A DNA stretch of 64,000 bases from Gigantopelta aegis. Its lineage: Eukaryota; Mollusca; Gastropoda; Neomphalida; Peltospiridae. The position numbers and the translations under genes are program-made. This document shows positions 48,213 through 64,000 of the stretch, one piece after another. The stretch spans positions 80,520,920 to 80,584,919 of the forward strand of contig NC_054702.1 in the NCBI RefSeq assembly GCF_016097555.1, in the 5' to 3' direction. Every line of letters starts with the position of its first letter. The first letter of the stretch is position 1. The notes under the pieces are model-generated. The model did not search any database. It was not told where the DNA came from and saw only the letters and a program-made list of their open reading frames with translations.

Positions 48213-49324
48213 ATGGGGGTGTATGTTTTATTTTTGATTTTTTTAAAAGACTGGACTATCTTAAATGAAAAATGCTAATAGAACAAAATGTGGAAGGTAT
48301 GTTGATAATCTGTCCTATCGAAACTGACTGAATAACACAACCAGGAAGATGATCTGATTTGTATCCGTCCTCAAAATCCTGTATCTGTAATGTGTATGGG
48401 TGTGTAATGATACTTTGTTAATTCAAATATGTATGTAAGTATTGTAACAGTTGTAAATTTAAAATTAATGTTAGCTGAATGGTTTTTCAAACTTTGGAAG
48501 GTGTGGTAGTGTTTCTGGGGGGTTTAATTTAATTTTTAGGTAATAAGTTGTGACGTTGAAAATTATTTCCTTTTCTGAAAAGATAGCTGTTTCAACAGTT
48601 TGAAGTTTTTTTTATATCAGTTACAATAGCATTGTTATATATAAGGTAAGATTTATTTAAGTCTGTATATAATAATTTAGTTAATACAGGATGTAATTCA
48701 GCCAATATATTTAATATTGTTAGTTTTGGCATTCCAGTAAACTGATAAATTTTAAAACAATTTTTGTTTTGTTTTAAACTGGGTCTGAAATAGATCTTAA
48801 TGGCATTTCATAATCTATAGTCCTTCTCAGCAATGAACGTCATCTTCTTCCAGTGGTATACTATAATATTTATGTACACACAAAAATAGTGGAGTTTTGA
48901 TTTTCTTCTTACTTATGACAAATCAGGCTGAAAATATTTACAAATGTATGGTGTTCATGGAGCTGGGAAGGACTATAGACATTTAGTTGAAATGGTGTCT
49001 TATTATCTCTCTTATGCTTGCTTTTTTGTTTTGTAAACCAGGTCTCAATATTATATGACCATCTTTGAAGTACAGTGTACCTTTTATGGAGTGCTGAATG
49101 AAATATACACATTATGAAATAAGATATTAACACTTAACACTATGCTATTTCACATATCCTGTAATTATGCAATATTTTAATAACTTTGTAATTAAACTTT
49201 CTCTATCTCTGATGTTTGTCTTTGTTTTGATTTTTATTCAGACAATTTAATGAACATATCCAGTGATCCATTGACTTTTTCACTCTATTAAGGGATTTGA
49301 AACAAGTTGCTTCATTAAAAACTT

Positions 49325-49343
49325 TGGGGGGGGGGGGGGGGGG
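49325..49343. repeat. Poly-G run
   Basis: About 18-19 consecutive G. A possible slippage or assembly-weak point. Confidence 0.85.
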
Positions 49344-49744
49344 TTGTACAACTTTTATATTGTCCCCAAGTGATAAGTCAGGGTTAGGAAGTCTAGAGTT
49401 TACCATCACACAAACGTACACTAAAACCATAAATATTTAAAAGTATTACAAAATGACATTTGTGCTCAGACCCATACCTTTCTACCCTGGTTGTGGCTAG
49501 TGTGGGTTGTTGTGATCTTTTTGTGAAAAGAATCCGACTTCCAACACATTAAGGTACTGTAAAAATATATGATAATATATATATAGTAAACTTTAAATAC
49601 AAGAGTAGCTTGACAATAGGCTATGGAGGTATTGTCTCTGCATAAAATACAGATCACAATACATTAAACCAAAAGCCTAATTCACTAAACTCACAACTTT
49701 GGATCTTGCAGTGCAATGCAAACATTTTAAAAGACTGATGTGAG

Positions 49745-49930
49745 GTATATCAAAGGCCATGGTATGTTTTCTCCTGAATGGGATCATTCATCGAAAGAAC
49801 CCTTGCTATTAATGGGGACAATGTAGCAGGTTTCCTCTCTAAGACTGTCAAAATTACTAAATGTTTCATTCAATAGCCGATAATTAATAAAATCAGAGTG
49901 CTCTAGTGGTGTTAAACAAAACAAATTTTA
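49745..49930 (+). mobile_element. SINE 3' fragment
   Basis: Starts at ATATCAAAGGCCATGGTATG and ends CTCTAGTGGTGTTAAACAAA. The tRNA-like head is missing. Confidence 0.7.
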
Positions 49931-50679
49931 ACTATGATGTGAATTAGGCTCCAGGTTTGTGACCTTAATCTATTCAGTCTCCAGTTGTTGGGAGGTTTCA
50001 CCTCTCTGTGTACCTAGATTACTGGAATTAGTTTGAAGTACCATTAATTCAGTCATTGGTATAGGTAGGATTACTGATTGAATAATATGAGAACTGTAGG
50101 CCTACTGTTTAAAATATGAGAAAGAATGTTTACTGAATGAAGTATGATATATTGATAATGTGTATGGAGTGAATATTGGTGTGTAGGGATCATCTTTTCC
50201 TGCACTATAGTACATCGTGGGGGTTTTGGGGGTGGGTTTTGAACTCTTGAAACTGGATATTTGATCTCTTGAAACTGGATATTTGATAAGTAGGAATGTT
50301 GGATAAGACATTTGGAATTGTGGACATATGCACATTTAATCATTAATAATTTACTGTAGCAGCATACGGTTTGATACATTGATATTGGGCAGAAGGGAGA
50401 GGGGTAGTGGAGGGGGCATAGCACATGAGCTTCAACTTTATTCAATGTAATAAAATAGTATGTATTAAGATTCGTAAGGAAGGTAGTATGGCCTACATCT
50501 AGACTGTTCGTCGGTGGTTGTTCACTAATGCATTTGCGCGTAAATTAAAAGCGATTTCTCGGTCTAAAACAAATGTTTACTTCCGTGGTCGCGCAAAAAT
50601 TCAAGTGCTTGTAAACAAATACGAAATGAGCTATTTTAAAGTATTTATACACTGTATTGCTGAATTTTAAACGAATAGA

Positions 50680-59449
<8,770 letters not shown>

Positions 59450-59841
59450 AACACCCAGATGTTTTGCACAAGATGCAGCATATTTGACAGTAGTGTTTGT
59501 GACATTCTAGTTCCAGAATATACCCTCATCAGAAAAAGAAACTGCCTTTTAGAAATTGTGATTTAGACACTTGATCGTTGTTGCTATATTTTTTGTTACT
59601 TTTTGACATTTATAGTTCACATATTCCCAATCGTGAGATAAAATTGTCTTCCTTTTACTCTTGCAGTTTTCTCTTTTGTTTTTGACTTGTTAATATAGGC
59701 ATCTATACTTATCTATATCTGTTTGTTGGTCTCAAGAATATTATGTTGGTGTCATGCTCCTGGGATAAAATTGTCTTACTATGTGATGAATTGATCAGCC
59801 TGATTACCATTGTTCAAAAGCTGTGACTACAATTCTATTAA

Positions 59842-59847
59842 AATAAA
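59842..59847 (+). terminator. Candidate polyadenylation signal AATAAA
   Basis: AATAAA about 390 bases after the stop codon of the coiled-coil gene, followed by a T-rich stretch. It is the first canonical hexamer on this strand that I see downstream. Confidence 0.45.
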
Positions 59848-60179
59848 TATTTTTTACATCTTTTATTTTTCATTAATATAAAATATAGAGCCTTAACAAT
59901 TTGTATGGATGTCTATTCTGTGGAAAAATGTACCACATACAGCTTCATTTTATTTTTGATCAGAGTTTTTGTGTCTGGGTTTTTTAGTTATACTGAAGAG
60001 GGATGCAATATTATATATCTGCAGTTGTGCTAATACAAGTATATGTTTTATCAAATACCTTATTTTGACATCTTGTCTTCTAAATTCACCAGTGTCAAAA
60101 TTATCAACTGTGGCATGGTGGGATAGAGAGCACACAAATAAATATTGCTTTCTATTTTGCTGTTTAACTAATATATGTT

Positions 60180-60440
60180 GTTGAGCAGTCGGTGGGATCC
60201 TGCTTTTTTCTCAGTCACTGGAATAGATAATCAGTCGTGTAAGAACTGTATATCAAAGGCTGTGGTATGTGCTGTTATCTCTGGGATGGTGCATACAAAA
60301 GATCCCTTGCTACTAATGGAAAAATGTAGCGGGTTTCCTCTCTTAAGACTATATGTCGAAATTTCCAAATGTTTGACATCCCATAGCCGATGATAAATAA
60401 TAAATCAATGTGCTCTAGTGGTGCTGTTAAACAAAGCAAA
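60180..60440 (+). mobile_element. SINE, GTTTAAC-tail type
   Basis: The body CTGTATATCAAAGGCTGTGG, GATCCCTTGCTACTAATGG and tail CTCTAGTGGTGCTGTTAAAC. After the tail, TTATAAGTTAAARTTAAACA is repeated, probably tail slippage. Confidence 0.78.
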
Positions 60441-61662
60441 CTTTATAAGTTAAAGTTAAACAAACTTTATAAGTTAAAATTAAACAAACTTTAACTACAG
60501 TTAATTGCACCTTCATTTTTTATGACTAGATTTTTATGTGAGCTTGTGTGTCGTATTGATTTTACAAAATGAGTGTCAGGATTCTTGTATTATCCAAGTG
60601 AGAGCGAGGGTAATTGAAGTTTGGTAAAATCAGTACAATTCAATATTTTATGAACAGGCTAGCATGCTTCAAACAACCAAAAGAAGACCATGAATTGACG
60701 TCATTTTCTGAAATGGCGTCATTTTGCTAAGCGATTACACAGGGACGACACATTATGTTTTGACGTCGCTTCCCAAAATGACGTCATTCGTTGGTCATGT
60801 GAAATAATTTTGACACGTGTGTCATACTGGTTATATTTCCCTGTATATCTTGAACTATGTGAAGTTATGACAGCTGATTGTCAAATTCCATGTAAATCAG
60901 TGCAGTACTGGTAGACTTAAATCCTGCAGTTCAGGCTGGTAAAGAAGGGACAACCTAGCAAGTATACAAGAGGGTACTTCTTTATAGTTAGACCTAATGT
61001 GGGAACTAAACTACTGAGCCAAATCAGCATTTAGCACTTGATAATTATAGTGAACTATTCTGTTGGCTGGAGAGATAAAAAAAGGATGTATTTTGCATTC
61101 AGACATATTTCTTTATTATTATAAATACAGGTTTTGTTTGATAGGCATCAGAAATGGAAACGAGGCACGAATCCACCCAACTGAAGATAATGTTGAAAAA
61201 CAAATTAATATATAGCTGTCCTTCCACCCCAACCCACTTCACCCACCCTAACCTTTCTCACAAATAATAAAAAGTGCCCTATTTGGTTTTAAATGTTTTT
61301 TGTCTAGATGGAGAAGACTGTTTAATATGCCCTGTTTCAGTTATTTTAGGTTAGGTACAGCCCTACTTGGTCATATATAATTTTTGTTTTGCCTTATCAA
61401 ACAAATATTTAATAAGTAATGATAGTAAGTTTTTTCATATATAAATTATGTTTTTACTAGAATACTCTCATGGGCATATGATTGGCATATAACCTAATTT
61501 TATATAATCGGTATAATGTTTTTAAATTAAAAAAAAAAAAAACCTATTTATTATGCAATTATTGAAAAATTTTTATCGATTTTATAATGCCTACATTTAC
61601 CAGTAGTTAATTAATATATTTATGTACAATTTTTTTTTTTTTTTTTTATTATGGGGGATGTA

Positions 61663-61663
<1 letters not shown>

Positions 61664-61696
<33 letters not shown>
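61664..61696. repeat. (ATT)n microsatellite between poly-T runs
   Basis: About eleven ATT units, with poly-T runs of about 17 and 19 bases close on either side (near 61630 and 61720). Confidence 0.9.
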
Positions 61697-62026
61697 ATCT
61701 TGAATTTTAGTTACTTTTTTTTTTTTTTTTTTTTTTACCAATTTATTTTTATTATTTAGGCCTATTAATTTTTTTTATTATTGTTATTATTATCCTGTCT
61801 TATCGTATGCGTAACTGAAAAATGTGTGTGTGGTTTTTTTTCAATCCATGCTATGGTTACCAGATTGGGATAGGCGGGGTTATAATTTACATAATGTAGA
61901 TGTTTCTAGAAATAAACACCCGAGTAGAAAATCCTTCGGGTTTTTTCCGGACTGTTGTTTAGCTATATGACGGAAAAGGCCGATCTGGTTCCGAACCACG
62001 ACAGTTCTCCCCCTTTGAATGTTTTT

Positions 62027-62042
62027 GTTGCCATTGCGCATG
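62027..62042 (+). promoter_or_regulatory. RFX-like half-site and NRF1-like word before DNAAF2
   Basis: GTTGCCAT (62027-62034) is a perfect half of the X-box bound by RFX factors, which drive ciliary genes. It is followed at once by TGCGCATG, resembling an NRF1 core. The pair ends 34 bases before the DNAAF2 start codon. The second X-box half is degenerate. Confidence 0.4.
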
Positions 62043-62076
62043 TTCACTGTCTCAAGGGTAGATGTTTGCAAACACC

Positions 62077-63726
62077 ATGGCGTCGAAAGACAGTTTAGAA
62101 GACTTGGATCTGAAACCTGATGAATTAAAGCGAATAACAGAAGCTTTGAAAGATGAAAAATTCCGTAAGCTTTTCGTGGAGTATGCTGAAGAAATTTCAG
62201 ATCCAGAAAATAGACGTCGTTATGAGGAAGAGATTCGTCAAATGGAAAATGAACGTGGAATGGATGTCCAGTTCATTCATCCAAAACCTGGCCATGTTCT
62301 GAAGACAACCGTAAATGGAACCAAACTCGCGTTTATTAACATTTGTCTTAATGACAAAATTGAAAAACCATCATTCGAACCAAAGCGTAGACCTGACGAT
62401 CGTACTGGAATGTTTTGTCAGATTCCACATTCATTTGCGCCTGAACGCGAAGACGTCGATGAAGGCACCAACTGTGTTGTCTTTGATTTTGTTATTCACC
62501 CAGATACTTACCGAATGGCAGAAACAAATGATCGCTACCTAAAAATGATTTATGACGTTGCATTTGATGGCATTGAAGAGAAATTTAATACGAAAGTAGA
62601 CCGAAAAAATTTCAAGAGAATTAAACTGGAATTTAAAGGAATACCACAAGCAACGGTTATAAGAACACGTCACTCCACAGAGACATCCACGGAAAAACCG
62701 CCAGTCACAGATGATGTTTTAAAAAACATGCCATATCCATATGATAGCAAAACCACTGCAGAGAAAACTCGTGAATTGGAACAACAGTTCAAGAAGCGTA
62801 AGGATGAAAAGCAGAAGAAAGAACTGAAGATGAAGAAAGGGAAGACCAAAGAAGACAGCGATGCAACCACTCCAAAGTACACTATCACTCACAGATCAGA
62901 AATGGATCTTCAAGAATATTGCAACAAACCAGATTCACGACCGTCAACAAGACCTAAAGCTTTAGTTTTTAAAATTGAGCTTCCACTCCTCTCATCAGCA
63001 GCACCTGTAAATCTGGACATATTTGAACAGAGGCTTGTTTTAGAGTCGGTAAAACCTGCAAGATACAAATTGGACATCCGCCTACCATATCCAGTCAATG
63101 ATGATGAAGGTTCAGCCAAGTTTGACAAGGCTAAGCATTGTCTAATTATAACCTTGCCAGTCATTCCAGATGTGATCCCCAAGTTGCCATCTTTCATTGA
63201 CGATGAAAGCCAACACAATGGCGATGCTGCTGATACCAGTGCAGATCTGTCAACTTCTAAAGATAATAAATCATTGATAGAGGAACTTCCTCCATCTTTA
63301 ACCGAATCTTCAAAAGATGAAAAAGAATTAAAACTGGATCAGACTGGGGATTATGGTACTGAAGAACCATCTAAGAAGCTTGAGAAAGAGATGCAAGTTG
63401 CATATAGCTTTCCTGATTATGATTTTTCTCAAGATAATGACACTGTCTCATTTGTATTCAATGTCAAGCGAATATCACCAGAAACTGTAACAAAATCATT
63501 TCCCTCGCAAGACTCTGTAACTTTAAAATTTGTTTCAGTGGGCTCAGGGTATTTCCCAATGTACTATAGTGTGCACATCAAGTTTGGCCATGGGTGTGAT
63601 ATTGTTGCTGATCAGTGCAGCGTGGAGACGTCTGAGCAGAATGCCGTGCTGCTGCTGTTGAAGGCTCGGAACTGCAGAGGGATTTGGGACCGATTTCAAG
63701 TTGGGCTTGATGCTGATCACTTGGAG
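62077..63726 (+). CDS. DNAAF2: DNAAF2 / kintoun, first coding exon, 3' part outside the window
   Basis: 550 codons from ATG 62077 to a likely donor at 63727 (GAG then GTAAAC). Without splicing the frame would stop at 63744. I chose ATG 62077 (ACACCATGG, strong Kozak context) over the in-frame ATG 62062, because MASKDSLEDLDL aligns with the start of human kintoun. DNAAF2 is a cytoplasmic PIH1 protein that works with HSP90/R2TP-type chaperones to preassemble axonemal dynein arms. Visible hallmarks: SDPENRRRYEEEI at 41-53, PGHVLKT near 74, the PIH1 domain to about residue 190, the linker MPYPYD, a Lys-rich helix at about 230-262, then a CS-like region with IELPLLSSA, RLPYPVND and HCLIITLPV. A long acidic stretch follows. 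Human DNAAF2 (837 residues) also has a very large first exon. Confidence 0.95.
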
Positions 63727-64000
63727 GTAAACATACTGAAATGAGTATTAGACCATATAGATTGGTGACGGGTGTTTTTAGGACTTCACCCAATGACAGA
63801 AATACTACAAATTGTTTACTTAGATTTGTGGCTGGACTTCTGAAATACTAGTAGTTTGATAACAAGTTCAGGGTGGAGGTGGGTGTTACACAGGTTTAAA
63901 ACTTGTAGCACTAAGCAGGGACAGTATGTTACTTGTAAAATGTGTTACTAACCCTTATTAAATTTAATTGGCACTCATTGTCCACCTTTTCATGGTAAAA

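Larger units (their letters stand above)
42035..50679. other. Intergenic region, FAM177 to the coiled-coil gene
   Basis: 8.6 kb with dispersed repeats (42296-42425, 43360-43640), a tandem block (42500-42862), the 98-bp array (44688-45079), a TTAA MITE (45092-45486), a telomere-motif MITE (47960-48212), a poly-G run (49325-49343) and a SINE (about 49745-49930). I found no coding exon; 45500-47950 and 48215-49320 show nothing I recognise. Confidence 0.6.
59450..62076. other. Intergenic region, coiled-coil gene to DNAAF2
   Basis: It holds the 3' UTR of the upstream gene, a SINE (about 60180-60440), a block with several TGACGTCA-like sites (60690-60790), long T and ATT runs (61520-61790) and the DNAAF2 promoter. 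No other exon is seen. Confidence 0.6.

Noticed and set aside
63727-63744. DNAAF2 ending at VNILK and stop
   Set aside because: A GTAAAC donor precedes it, and the human protein continues for almost 300 residues.

Overview
The window is animal nuclear DNA, most likely from a marine mollusc. It is AT-rich, its genes are split by introns with GT-AG borders, the coding exons match conserved bilaterian proteins, and the space between exons is full of short inverted-repeat DNA transposons, tRNA-derived SINEs and minisatellites of kinds I associate with molluscs. There is no sign of bacterial gene organisation, no CRISPR array, and no rRNA or free-standing tRNA gene.

I can assemble five protein-coding genes exon by exon. 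(1) The 3' two thirds of SLC30A6/ZnT6, a zinc transporter subunit of the secretory pathway (+, 402-6664). (2) A complete 14-exon TMEM62, a membrane metallophosphoesterase of 654 residues (-, 32823 down to 12009). (3) A complete 5-exon FAM177A1-like gene (+, 33160-42034). (4) A complete 8-exon gene for a 268-residue coiled-coil protein that I cannot name with confidence (+, 50680-59449). (5) The large first coding exon of DNAAF2/kintoun, a cytoplasmic factor that preassembles ciliary dynein arms (+, 62077-63726), which runs off the right edge. SLC30A6 and TMEM62 are tail to tail. TMEM62 and FAM177 are head to head, with 336 bp between their start codons. The last three genes all point right. 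The five do not form one pathway.

Mobile DNA is almost all cut-and-paste transposon remnants and SINEs: a pair of inverted TTAA-flanked 1.2 kb elements, two copies of a smaller TTAA element, four copies of a short element carrying a telomere-like motif, a nested hAT pair, a pogo/Tigger element with part of its transposase, a decayed Tc1-like transposase, and two related elements with 8-bp target duplications on either side of the TMEM62/FAM177 promoter. I saw no retrovirus-like or capsid-bearing element.

The most unusual structures are two minisatellites, in different genes, whose repeat unit contains a copy of the neighbouring exon's splice junction: the acceptor of an SLC30A6 exon and the donor of TMEM62 exon 7. 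Each true splice site is therefore the last of a ladder of decoys. Also notable are a near-perfect hairpin with 52-bp arms in an intron of gene 4, and the paired 8-bp-TSD elements around the divergent promoter.
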